Virus record (IMG/VR): IMGVR_UViG_3300029448_007456
Location: 1-64,000 of that record
Length of the DNA: 64,000 bases
Reading direction: 5' to 3' (one strand)
Source: a virus
Shown: positions 47,398 through 54,892 of the stretch, piece after piece
Layout: every line of letters begins with the position of its first letter
How positions within the stretch are numbered: the stretch's first letter is position 1
The notes under the pieces: model-generated
The model's database searches: none
Seen by the model: only the letters and a program-made list of their open reading frames with translations
Told to the model about the DNA's origin: nothing
Position numbers and translations under genes: made by a program

Positions 47398-49175
47398 TAA
47401 AATAGATATTTTAAACTGACAGCAAATTCTCTGCCAGGCTGTGTATATCCCATTGGTCTTTCATATGCCAAATCAGTCACGTTGTTGATTGTGGCAGTTA
47501 CTTCAGTGGCGTCACTCACTTTATACAAAAGTCCGATGTCTGTGTAGTGTTGTTCACTATTGGTCACAGTTGACCAATTGGTTGGGTGAATATCTTTGTG
47601 TTCACCATAGTAGTTCCAATCATACCAAACTTTCAACTTGTCTGTGACATCATGACCTAAACCAACCACAGCAGAATACTGCGGGCGTCTAGTTAATTGC
47701 ACATCATCTGAATCCTGTGCATGCACGGACGTTACACTAAAGTTGATTGTTGTGTCATCATACTGTTGTTTGTTCTGCAACTCCCAACCTTCCATAGAAC
47801 TGGTTCCAGTTGTGTTGTTATAAGTTGAGTTTGAATAAGATATCATGTTGTCAATTTTTGTGGAAAACACAACAAACTTGCTGTCCATACTGACATATTC
47901 GTTTTTGACTTTTGACACCAATCCAATTTCGTTGTTCACTGAACGTTCTTCTTCAAGACTAGCATTGCCTGAATATCCGAAGTTGTCAGCACCATACATT
48001 TCATACAGTGTAGGCGCACGGAATCCTGTGTTGTGTCCTGCAATGGCTGTCATGTGGTCATTTAATTTGTAACCAACACCAAGTCGATACGTGTTAACAT
48101 CATCATGTAAACTGTTAGTATCATGTCTAACTCCTGTGTTCAACAACACATTACCTAGTTTGTAATCTGCATTTAGAAAATATGCATTTGCTTGTGCTGA
48201 TTTGTCCACAGATGAATTGTAAGATCCTTTGTTGTCAAATTTTGCTGTGTAGGCTGATCCTTCTGTTCCAACGGTGTATTCTACTGGCCCAAATGTATTG
48301 GTATGGGATAGTTTGATATGATTAGTTGAACTGTCGTAAGTGTCTATCTCTGTGCCATTCACATATTCACGGTCATGCACGTTTCTATCAATGACAAAAT
48401 TTACAACATCTGATTCGTATCTTGCTTGTAAAAAGTAAAAATCTGAATCTGATGTGTAGTCAGTGTCGTCAGTGCCACCTGCATCAAGGTCAGCACTTGC
48501 ATCTCTATACACCACTGTGGTGCCAATTTTTGCATTTTCAGTGTAGTGCGTTGAATCAAAGTTCAATGTCTGATACTGATATCCGTCATTGTCTCCGCCT
48601 TCTACAATAGAATATCCATCGGATGATTCTTGATACATTTTAATAGAGTATATTCCTGATGGTTGTGCAGTAAAATAGTTTACTCCAAGGCCTGCGGTGT
48701 TGTTAGATCCAGTCTTAAGTTCTACACTGTCTTCTAATGTGCCTCCAGTGTTGATGTTAATAGCACCACCAATTGCACCAGGTCCCCAAAGTGTGCTCTG
48801 CGATCCTTTGTATAAATCAATTGAACCTGCATAAGTCACTGAATCTACACCTGCATCAAACAATCCGTTAGTTGTAGAATGGTCAGTTACTGGTGATCCG
48901 TTGATCATAAACAGTGTGTGGTTGGAATTAGTTCCTCTTGTAAACACAGAGGTTTGTTGTCCACGTGGTCCAGATCTTATTGCTTGAAATGAAGTATTGC
49001 TGTCCAGCACTTCACCTATGGTCACAGTGTTCTTATAGGACTGTGTTTTGACTGTGTCCACATTTGTTGTTAATAAACTTTTGTCACTTGGCACAATATA
49101 CAGTGTGACATCAAGAGCACTGGCAGTTGCTATTGATCCAAAAACAAAAGTCAAGATTATCGTTAGTATTTTCAT
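47397..49175 (-). CDS. btuB: TonB-dependent cobalamin receptor, BtuB-like
   Basis: 592 residues from MKILTIILTFVFGSIATASA, a signal peptide. The plug domain shows TIGEVLDSNTSFQAIRSGPR, SVFTRGTNSNHTLFMINGSP (compare BtuB RGTNxxHxLVLIDG) and STLWGPGAIGGAININTGG. A 22-strand-type barrel follows and ends PGREFAVSLKYLF. BtuB-like features plus the cobalamin riboswitch upstream argue for B12 uptake. A clear TonB box (ETVVVT type) is not evident after the signal peptide. The nearest candidate is LYIVPS. AAGGAG precedes the ATG. Confidence 0.85.
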   Translation of the reverse strand: MKILTIILTFVFGSIATASALDVTLYIVPSDKSLLTTNVDTVKTQSYKNTVTIGEVLDSNTSFQAIRSGPRGQQTSVFTRGTNSNHTLFMINGSPVTDHSTTNGLFDAGVDSVTYAGSIDLYKGSQSTLWGPGAIGGAININTGGTLEDSVELKTGSNNTAGLGVNYFTAQPSGIYSIKMYQESSDGYSIVEGGDNDGYQYQTLNFDSTHYTENAKIGTTVVYRDASADLDAGGTDDTDYTSDSDFYFLQARYESDVVNFVIDRNVHDREYVNGTEIDTYDSSTNHIKLSHTNTFGPVEYTVGTEGSAYTAKFDNKGSYNSSVDKSAQANAYFLNADYKLGNVLLNTGVRHDTNSLHDDVNTYRLGVGYKLNDHMTAIAGHNTGFRAPTLYEMYGADNFGYSGNASLEEERSVNNEIGLVSKVKNEYVSMDSKFVVFSTKIDNMISYSNSTYNNTTGTSSMEGWELQNKQQYDDTTINFSVTSVHAQDSDDVQLTRRPQYSAVVGLGHDVTDKLKVWYDWNYYGEHKDIHPTNWSTVTNSEQHYTDIGLLYKVSDATEVTATINNVTDLAYERPMGYTQPGREFAVSLKYLF

Positions 49176-49199
49176 AAAGTCTCCTTGCTTTGTTCTACC

Positions 49200-49276
49200 C
49201 CTAGGTGGCATTCGGACTATAACCGTATCAAGTAATGTGAACGAATTTCACGTCGCTTTCCCACTATGCTTTTAGG
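49200..49276 (-). promoter_or_regulatory. Cobalamin riboswitch, short env8/AdoCbl-II-like (Cbl-IIa) class
   Basis: On the minus strand: CCTAAAAGC opens P1, then AGTGGGAAAG, the core GACGTGAAATTCG hairpin, ATTACTTGATACGG with loop TTATAGT and CCGAATGCCACCTAGG closing P1 (CCTA with TAGG). As I recall it, this is nearly the same as the crystallised env8 hydroxocobalamin riboswitch from marine metagenome. It sits 24 nt before the btuB-like ATG, with the AAGGAG ribosome site immediately after P1, consistent with translational control by the L5-L13 kissing loop. Confidence 0.9.
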
Positions 49277-49285
49277 AACTATTGT

Positions 49286-49314
49286 ATTTTATATGTTTTA
49301 GATGTGTTTGTCAA
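49286..49314 (-). promoter_or_regulatory. Sigma70-type promoter of the riboswitch-btuB transcript
   Basis: TTGACA (49314-49309), 17-nt spacer, TAAAAT (49291-49286). Predicted start near 49279 puts the first P1 base a few nt into the RNA. Confidence 0.75.
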
Positions 49315-49328
49315 GAACTTTGATTGTT

Positions 49329-49775
49329 TTATGCAAATCTAAATTTTGGTATTTCAAAAGTGTGCTTCTGCAGATATTCGAACATTTGTGCAAAGATCAA
49401 TGTGCTGATCAACATGTTCACATAGAACGGAATGGCCATCATATAACAAGTGATCAAACCTTCCAGAGTATAACCATACCATCCACCGGTCCACACAGCA
49501 AAATTAGTCACAACAAAAAACAGTGTTGCACTAAAAATTGCACCACGTTGAAAATATGCAATTGCAAATAGACTGGCGTATACCCACAGCATGTAAGAAT
49601 GAAACCCAATTATTGCATCTGAAATAATGTATGCAATTAAACATGGCAGTACACTGACAAGACCAGTCATCATAAACACAGCAATCACTGGTGTAAAGTT
49701 TGGTGGATGCGGAAGCAGTCTAGACGCCACTATGCAAAAAAGCATAAAAATTGTGGTATAAGTATTTTTTGACAT
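49329..49775 (-). CDS. Polytopic membrane protein, DUF6580-like
   Basis: 148 residues with four to five TM helices. SRLLPHPPNFTPVIAVFMMTG matches the RLxPHPPNFTPxxA signature of DUF6580-type integral membrane proteins, resembling small ECF-transporter S-components. Located directly upstream of the riboswitch-btuB unit in the same direction, so it may assist cobalamin or other vitamin uptake (inference). The promoter motif AATAAATA is farther upstream (17 nt) than usual. Confidence 0.6.
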   Translation of the reverse strand: MSKNTYTTIFMLFCIVASRLLPHPPNFTPVIAVFMMTGLVSVLPCLIAYIISDAIIGFHSYMLWVYASLFAIAYFQRGAIFSATLFFVVTNFAVWTGGWYGYTLEGLITCYMMAIPFYVNMLISTLIFAQMFEYLQKHTFEIPKFRFA

Positions 49776-49823
49776 GGTTACGTTACTATATATTTATTTT
49801 ACTGTTTTGTCAAACAAATCGTA

Positions 49824-51350
49824 ATGATTGATTTCCTATTAATCACTGGCCCTGTGAGAGACTTAACTTTTGCACCAATGGCACTAGCACAGTTAAAAAG
49901 TATCAGCGAAGCGGCTGGATTCACATGTAAAACCATAGATTACAATCAAAAATACTTTCATCACCAATGCAACAAAGACAAAAACAAGTTTTATGAACAA
50001 ACCAAAATGTTTAGAAACACTTTGCCACTGACCTATGATGAAATTGCCAACAGTCATTGTGGTACTTGGTTGGCACATAAAGTAATACAAGATGTCAAAA
50101 AATACAATCCTAAGACAGTTGGGGTGAGCAGTTTTAGTAGATACAACAACATATCTTGCGTGTTGATCTGTAAAATTATCAAACAGCATTTTGCACACAT
50201 CAAAATTATTATTGGTGGATATGGTCTACACAATCCCCTAAATTATCTAGATGCCTTTGATGCAACTCTACAATCACAACCCGAAGTTGGCGAGTTACTC
50301 AAAGTCAACAACTTATGTGACACCTATATTATCGGTGATGCAGAACACAAATTGATAGAATGGTTGAAAGATCACACAGTGGATTATTCTGGATTGAACA
50401 AAAGGATTATTGATGCCAATTGGACTGATACTCCTTATGCTGACTTCGAGGATCTCGACATAGAAAATTACGACTATCACAAAGGATTAATACTACCAAT
50501 GACTGGCAGTAAAGGATGTGTAAGAAAATGCACTTTCTGTGACATCCCACATAACTTTGGTAAATTTTCGTTCAAGTCAGGAAAATCAATAGCAGATGAA
50601 GTGATGCATCTTTATGAACACTATGGAGCCAAAACAATTTATTTTACAGATTCGCTGGTGAATGGCAGCCTCAGTGCATTCATTGATTATGTAGAAACTT
50701 TAGCAGAACTAAAAGCAAAGAAAGGGTATGACGATCTAAGATGGACTGGACAATACATTGTGAGACCAGCACATCAAATTCCTGATCCGGAAAATTATTA
50801 TGCTCTGTTGAATGAAAGTGGAGCAGAAGGACTTACTATAGGTATTGAGTCTGGCAGTAACAAAGTTTTGGCTGAAATGAAAAAACACTGCACTGTGGAT
50901 GATATTCTCACTGAAATCAATTATTTTTCCTCACATGATGTGTCTTGTGGTATATTATTGTTTCCTGCATTTCCATCTGAGACTAGACAAGATTTTTTAG
51001 CCACAGTGAAAATGTTGAAAAAATTACAACCATATTGGTGCAACGGTACAATAAATCTTGTAAACTTCAACACATTTTATGGCAATGAAAATTACAGTGA
51101 ATGGGGTAAAAAGACAGAACAAGACGGCATGTATTCACATCCCAATGATCATAGTTTATGGTGGTATAAAAATAATCCAAAACTAGATTACAAAGAGATT
51201 GTGTTTAGGAGACTGGTATTGAATAAGTTGGTTGAAACTCTCAATATTCCAACCAATCACGAATATGACTACATGACCCAAATTCATAATTATTTTACAA
51301 CAAACATAGGAAAGGTAAAAAAGTTTCATGCTGACATTAAAAAACATTGA
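49824..51350 (+). CDS. B12-binding-domain radical SAM enzyme, distinct subtype (508 aa)
   Basis: The N-terminal B12-like Rossmann domain starts MIDFLLITGPVRDLTFAPMA and includes VGVSSFSRYNNISCVLICK and IIIGGYGLHNP. The radical SAM core has GCVRKCTFCDIPH (CX3CX2C), followed by IYFTDSLVNGSL and GIESGSNKVLAEM. Class B-type architecture, likely methylation or related radical chemistry. Substrate unknown. It is diverged from the 26- and 55-kb copies. Overlaps the next gene by 23 nt. Confidence 0.8.
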   Translation: MIDFLLITGPVRDLTFAPMALAQLKSISEAAGFTCKTIDYNQKYFHHQCNKDKNKFYEQTKMFRNTLPLTYDEIANSHCGTWLAHKVIQDVKKYNPKTVGVSSFSRYNNISCVLICKIIKQHFAHIKIIIGGYGLHNPLNYLDAFDATLQSQPEVGELLKVNNLCDTYIIGDAEHKLIEWLKDHTVDYSGLNKRIIDANWTDTPYADFEDLDIENYDYHKGLILPMTGSKGCVRKCTFCDIPHNFGKFSFKSGKSIADEVMHLYEHYGAKTIYFTDSLVNGSLSAFIDYVETLAELKAKKGYDDLRWTGQYIVRPAHQIPDPENYYALLNESGAEGLTIGIESGSNKVLAEMKKHCTVDDILTEINYFSSHDVSCGILLFPAFPSETRQDFLATVKMLKKLQPYWCNGTINLVNFNTFYGNENYSEWGKKTEQDGMYSHPNDHSLWWYKNNPKLDYKEIVFRRLVLNKLVETLNIPTNHEYDYMTQIHNYFTTNIGKVKKFHADIKKH

Positions 51351-51897
51351 ATCAGAGATTGATAAATGTGTTGCTCTAGCAGATGAGTATTCCTATAGAT
51401 TTGAAATTGAACTGCAAGGTGTATTGTGCAACGGAGATCCTAACACATTTATAAAAATTAATCAAACCACATACTATGAAGAAAAGTTTAATGGTGACAA
51501 AAGTTTTGTGATCGATTGTGTGTTGCCAAAAGATAGTGTGTGCAACATTGTGATTGGATTACAGCACAAACAAACTTCCAACACAATACTACAGAACAAT
51601 AAAATCATACAAGATCAATTTGTCAAAATACGAGACATAAGAATCAATCAAATCAGTTTAGTAAAAAATAATTTATACTTTTGGGACCATTCCAAGTTTG
51701 TGATGCAAAACAATGGTGAAGTCCTGCACAACAGAGATGGAGCATATTTTAATGGTGAATTCATATTGTCGTTGCAGACACCTATATTTCCTTATCTCAG
51801 TAAATTGTTTCAGGACAATATAAAAAATTACAATGTTGAAAACAAATTTTTGTCATCTGAACACAGACAGGAATTGATTCAAGCAGTGTATGATTAG
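51328..51897 (+). CDS. Protein of unknown function co-encoded with a radical SAM gene
   Basis: 189 residues, starting [20 protein letters not shown], beta-rich, without TM or signal peptide. The 23-nt overlap with the radical SAM gene suggests it is a partner or a substrate-handling protein. Its 3' end overlaps the clpP stop on the opposite strand. Confidence 0.6.
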   Translation: MLTLKNIESEIDKCVALADEYSYRFEIELQGVLCNGDPNTFIKINQTTYYEEKFNGDKSFVIDCVLPKDSVCNIVIGLQHKQTSNTILQNNKIIQDQFVKIRDIRINQISLVKNNLYFWDHSKFVMQNNGEVLHNRDGAYFNGEFILSLQTPIFPYLSKLFQDNIKNYNVENKFLSSEHRQELIQAVYD

Positions 51898-52490
51898 ATG
51901 TCTTCTCTGTGAGCGATAATTTTATCAACTAATCCAAACTCTAATGCTTCTTCAGGAGACATGAATTTATCACGTTCCATAGAATCATTAATAGTTTCGA
52001 TTGTTTGCCCTGTATGGTCAGCATACATTTGGTTGAGTTTTTTCTTGATCTTTGTGATTTCTTCTGCATGGATAAGGATGTCAGTGGCTTGACCTGATGC
52101 TCCTCCTGATGGTTGATGAATCATGATGCGTGAATTTTTCAGTGCATATCGTTTTCCTTTGGTACCTGCCATAGCCAGTAGGGATCCTGCTGAACAAGCT
52201 TGTCCTATGACTAGTGTTGATATGTCACACTTGATAAACTGCATTGTGTCATACATGGCTAGACCTGCTGTGACCAGTCCGCCTGGCGAATTAATATACA
52301 TAAAAATGTCTTTGTCAGGTGCCTGTGATTCCAAAAATAGTAATTGTGCTGACACAATAGAGGACACTTGTTCGTTGATGCCTCCAGTCAAAAATATAAT
52401 TCTTTCTTTTAATAAACGTGAAAATATATCATAGGACCTTTCGCCCTTTGATGTCTGTTCTATAACAACAGGTACTAAACTCATATCCAT
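51894..52490 (-). CDS. clpP: ClpP protease subunit
   Basis: 198 residues with the full catalytic triad: Ser100 in GQACSAG (canonical GQAASMG), His125 in [10 protein letters not shown] and Asp174 in [31 protein letters not shown] is the conserved oxyanion-side block. The short N-terminus lacks the E. coli propeptide. It should form the 14-mer degradation chamber working with the ClpA in this window or host ATPases. The ATG lies 6 nt after TATAAT. Confidence 0.92.
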   Translation of the reverse strand: MDMSLVPVVIEQTSKGERSYDIFSRLLKERIIFLTGGINEQVSSIVSAQLLFLESQAPDKDIFMYINSPGGLVTAGLAMYDTMQFIKCDISTLVIGQACSAGSLLAMAGTKGKRYALKNSRIMIHQPSGGASGQATDILIHAEEITKIKKKLNQMYADHTGQTIETINDSMERDKFMSPEEALEFGLVDKIIAHREDI

Positions 52491-52496
52491 GCTAAT

Positions 52497-52525
52497 ATTA
52501 TACTACTCCTCTACAGTCTCGTCAA
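52497..52525 (-). promoter_or_regulatory. Sigma70-type promoter, leaderless start of clpP
   Basis: TTGACG (52525-52520), 17-nt spacer, TATAAT (52502-52497), 6 nt to the ATG at 52490. Confidence 0.75.
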
Positions 52526-52886
52526 CTGGTTGACGTTGTTCCGTTGGTTTTTCACATGCCCAACCTGTTCCATCAAACCACCTACCATCATCACACAGAT
52601 AATAGTAACCCCAAAAACCAGGCTTGTATCTTCCACATTCATCTTTGTATCTTCTATAAAATTTTTTTCTACGCACTTTGCCTTGATAGTGAGATCCATC
52701 TGGTTCAACAACATAGTTGCTTCCGCCAAAAGATTCATACATCCTTGCTACAAATGTGCCATTGATATCAATGTTGGATAGTAGTTTAGGAAATGCTAAT
52801 CGTTTCTTAAGTTCTTGCTTGGCTAGATAATCTTTATATTTTTCAGGATCGGTTACCCTTAAAAATGCGAGTTCTTTATCTTCCAT
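52503..52886 (-). CDS. Small phage protein (127 aa), unknown function
   Basis: Charged N-terminal helix (MEDKELAFLRVTDPEKYKDY), then an aromatic-rich beta region (KKFYRRYKDECGRYKPGFWG, YYYLCDDGRWFDGTGWAC) with three cysteines. It ends inside the clpP promoter. Function unknown. Confidence 0.55.
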   Translation of the reverse strand: MEDKELAFLRVTDPEKYKDYLAKQELKKRLAFPKLLSNIDINGTFVARMYESFGGSNYVVEPDGSHYQGKVRRKKFYRRYKDECGRYKPGFWGYYYLCDDGRWFDGTGWACEKPTEQRQPVDETVEE

Positions 52887-52912
52887 TATCTAACCAAACT
52901 GTATATTTTCAT

Positions 52913-53098
52913 TTACTTGGACGAAGCAGCTGCCTTCTCTTCAAGTATTTCTTTTCTTCTTGTCTTGATCAACTTGCCAAGTTCTTGTAAAGCCTTTCTG
53001 GCTCTTGTTGCAGATGCTTTAACACCCTTTTCAGCAAACTTAGTATTTTCTGCCATGTAAGCTTCCATTTGATTTTGTATTTCATCCGTTGTTGACAT
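52913..53098 (-). CDS. Histone H1-like small DNA-binding protein (61 aa)
   Basis: MSTTDEIQNQMEAYMAENTK then KGVKASATRARKALQELGK and KLIKTRRKEILEEKAAASSK: an amphipathic basic helix of the KASARRARKALxELxKL type seen in short bacterial histone-like proteins. The ATG at 53098 has AAGGAG 10 nt upstream. The longer frame to 53152 is unlikely. It probably binds DNA. Confidence 0.65.
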   Translation of the reverse strand: MSTTDEIQNQMEAYMAENTKFAEKGVKASATRARKALQELGKLIKTRRKEILEEKAAASSK

Positions 53099-53166
53099 AT
53101 TAATATATCTCCTTATTGCATTATTATATGCTCTGTAGACTGTTTCATGCAAGAAAAAGATTATTG

Positions 53167-53844
53167 TTAATTAAAAATTAATCCAGTAAATGACACAGTG
53201 AACTGTGGACAGTAGCCAAAATTGCTTGATGCATGGCCATGCCCCCATGGGATATGATACACTTGTCCTGCTTTCCAATGTGTTAACACAGTCTTTGATA
53301 TTTGAAATGCATGACCATCACTCCACTCATTAACAGACCACCACAGTCTTTTGAGTTGGCCTTGCTCATTTGTTTTAGTGACCGGATCCAAATTGATGTG
53401 TGGAAACTTTTTTGCATATGATCCTGCATCATCTTGATGCCATGCAACACCATGTCCTGGAAATTTTACTAAAAGTCTTATTAATATTGAAGCCGGATCC
53501 ACATTAAGTTTTGCAATGTTCTCCTTACCCAAAAGATCTTTCAGTTGTTCGTTGGTGTCTCCAAGTATGCCATAGTTTAATTCAAAGGTATTGTGTTCAT
53601 TTCTGCCTAACAAATTATTAATATTGGCCCATTGTTTAGCATGTGCAGGATAATGGTCCTTTGGCATTTCCCATTCTTGTTTTGCATTATGGAAATTTTC
53701 TATGGTAAAGTCAATCCATTGTTGAGGATTAATAGATAGTTGTGTAATTGATTTAACTGTTACAGGATCTAGGGAATCAAAATGTTTTTGCATTTCTGCC
53801 CATGGCTTATTGGCAAGCAAATCAACGTATTCATCTTTGTTCAT
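53167..53844 (-). CDS. 2OG-Fe(II) oxygenase-like protein, family copy 4
   Basis: 225 residues. Iron ligands HQD in HGVAWHQDDAGS and His in GHGHASSNFGYCPQFTVSFTG. LNYGILGDTNEQLKDLLG, LIRLLVKFPGHG, NEWSDGHAFQ and WKAGQVYHIPW align with the three copies at 38.5-40.7 kb, so it is a dispersed paralogue. It overlaps the DUF3553-like gene (ATGA). Confidence 0.72.
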   Translation of the reverse strand: MNKDEYVDLLANKPWAEMQKHFDSLDPVTVKSITQLSINPQQWIDFTIENFHNAKQEWEMPKDHYPAHAKQWANINNLLGRNEHNTFELNYGILGDTNEQLKDLLGKENIAKLNVDPASILIRLLVKFPGHGVAWHQDDAGSYAKKFPHINLDPVTKTNEQGQLKRLWWSVNEWSDGHAFQISKTVLTHWKAGQVYHIPWGHGHASSNFGYCPQFTVSFTGLIFN

Positions 53845-54017
53845 AACAATTTAAATTTCTCATAATCAACTTTTAAAACTTTTTTGCCTGTGTTTTGAAA
53901 ATTTATTGTCACAGTGCCGTTAATACAGGATTGAACCTGTCCTTGACCCCATTCTGGATAGTCTACATGTTCAACAACTGCGCCAGGCACTAGTATTGAT
54001 TCTGATTGTCCAAGCAT
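53841..54017 (-). CDS. DUF3553-like small protein (58 aa)
   Basis: MLGQSESILVPGAVVEHVDY followed by PEWGQGQVQSCINGTVTINF and AGKKV-like TGKKVLKVDYEKFKL: the PGxxVxHPxxPxWGxGQVQS...VNFxxxGKK pattern of DUF3553, common in alphaproteobacteria. Probably an SH3-like fold. The ATG overlaps the exonuclease stop by one base and its TGA overlaps the next ATG. Confidence 0.65.
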   Translation of the reverse strand: MLGQSESILVPGAVVEHVDYPEWGQGQVQSCINGTVTINFQNTGKKVLKVDYEKFKLL

Positions 54018-54532
54018 TATACTTTTAATTTAGCATAAGATTGTTGGACTGCTTGAGTTTGTGCCACAGCATCTGTAAGTGCATTGTGTTTGCCTTCTAT
54101 CTTTACACTGACATCAGCAAGATCAAACAGTGTGCGTGTGTCTCTCACTTCCCAAAACTTCCAAGTGACTGCTTGTTGCAATGATCGACAGACATCTTCT
54201 ATGATCACAACATCAAAAATTGCGCCATGACTCCACACATTAGAAGTGCCAAGGCCAAATGTATATAATTTTTTCATTGCATCTTTAAGATCAATTCGAT
54301 CATCACCTTCACCGAATGCATCTTCTTGTATCTGTTTGTCTTGTTGGCTCCACCAACCAAGTGTGTCTTCATTGATCACTCTGCCATAACTTTCTTGTGT
54401 TTCAAGAATAATTCTTTCATAATAGGTAGACTCTATATCTGTTGCATGTGGATCAAATCTACATGCTCCAATGGTCAATATGGCCGCATTGGGCGATGTT
54501 GCCAGTGTTTCTAAATCAATCATTAAATGCAT
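54017..54532 (-). CDS. dexA: DEDD 3'-5' exonuclease (DexA-like)
   Basis: 171 residues. Exo motif I is MIDLETLATSPNAAILTIGA (Asp, Glu), motif II GAIFDVVIIEDV with Asp, motif III HNALTDAVAQ with Asp and His. This is the RNase T/DexA layout of T4-like phages, which removes 3' ends and may help degrade host DNA or process RNA. It starts 6 nt downstream of TATACT and precedes DUF3553-like and oxygenase genes. Confidence 0.85.
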   Translation of the reverse strand: MHLMIDLETLATSPNAAILTIGACRFDPHATDIESTYYERIILETQESYGRVINEDTLGWWSQQDKQIQEDAFGEGDDRIDLKDAMKKLYTFGLGTSNVWSHGAIFDVVIIEDVCRSLQQAVTWKFWEVRDTRTLFDLADVSVKIEGKHNALTDAVAQTQAVQQSYAKLKV

Positions 54533-54538
54533 AATTTG

Positions 54539-54567
54539 AGTATATAAGGAAAAAAAGATACTGTCAA
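54539..54567 (-). promoter_or_regulatory. Sigma70-type promoter, leaderless start of exonuclease gene
   Basis: TTGACA (54567-54562), 17-nt spacer, TATACT (54544-54539), 6 nt to the ATG at 54532. Confidence 0.8.
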
Positions 54568-54792
54568 CACTGCTTGGAGGGCCTTGCTATGAACTCACCC
54601 CCAACGTCCGGCTAGCAGATCACATCATCTCTATGAAGTTTAAATGTGAGCCTACTTCCAACCATCCCCTTGCAAACTTAGCCATTGGGCCATCTAAAAC
54701 AAGGTCATGTGCGTTATCCCCCTGCCGAAGGATTATTCCGCCACAAGCTCTAAAAAGTTGCAACTAATTAGAATGCGTTGTTCAGTAATAGT
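54568..54792 (-). ncRNA. Candidate structured non-coding RNA
   Basis: This is the longest gene-free stretch (54533-54892). A good sigma70-type promoter TTGACG (54820-54815)-N16-TATTAT (54798-54793) points into it, with no frame longer than a few codons, and the region is more GC-rich than its surroundings with runs such as GGGGG and CCCCC and short complementary pieces (GCTTG near 54756 with CAAGC near 54570). I could not match it to tmRNA, RNase P, SRP or 6S signatures. Confidence 0.4.
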
Positions 54793-54820
54793 ATAATAGC
54801 ACTTTTATTAAATGCGTCAA
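54793..54820 (-). promoter_or_regulatory. Sigma70-type promoter pointing into gene-free region
   Basis: TTGACG, 16-nt spacer, TATTAT on the minus strand. An overlapping TATAAT (54792-54797) is present on the plus strand. Predicted minus-strand start near 54786. Confidence 0.55.
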
Positions 54821-54892
54821 CCATATAAAAAATCATTGTTTTTTGCAGTTTTTTTGCCTGGAAAATCTTAATCCATAAATATTTGACTTATC

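Noticed and set aside
54568-54792. tmRNA, RNase P RNA, SRP RNA or 6S RNA
   Set aside because: No T-loop GTTCGA, no conserved RNase P or SRP core, no end-to-end pairing of 6S type was found by eye.
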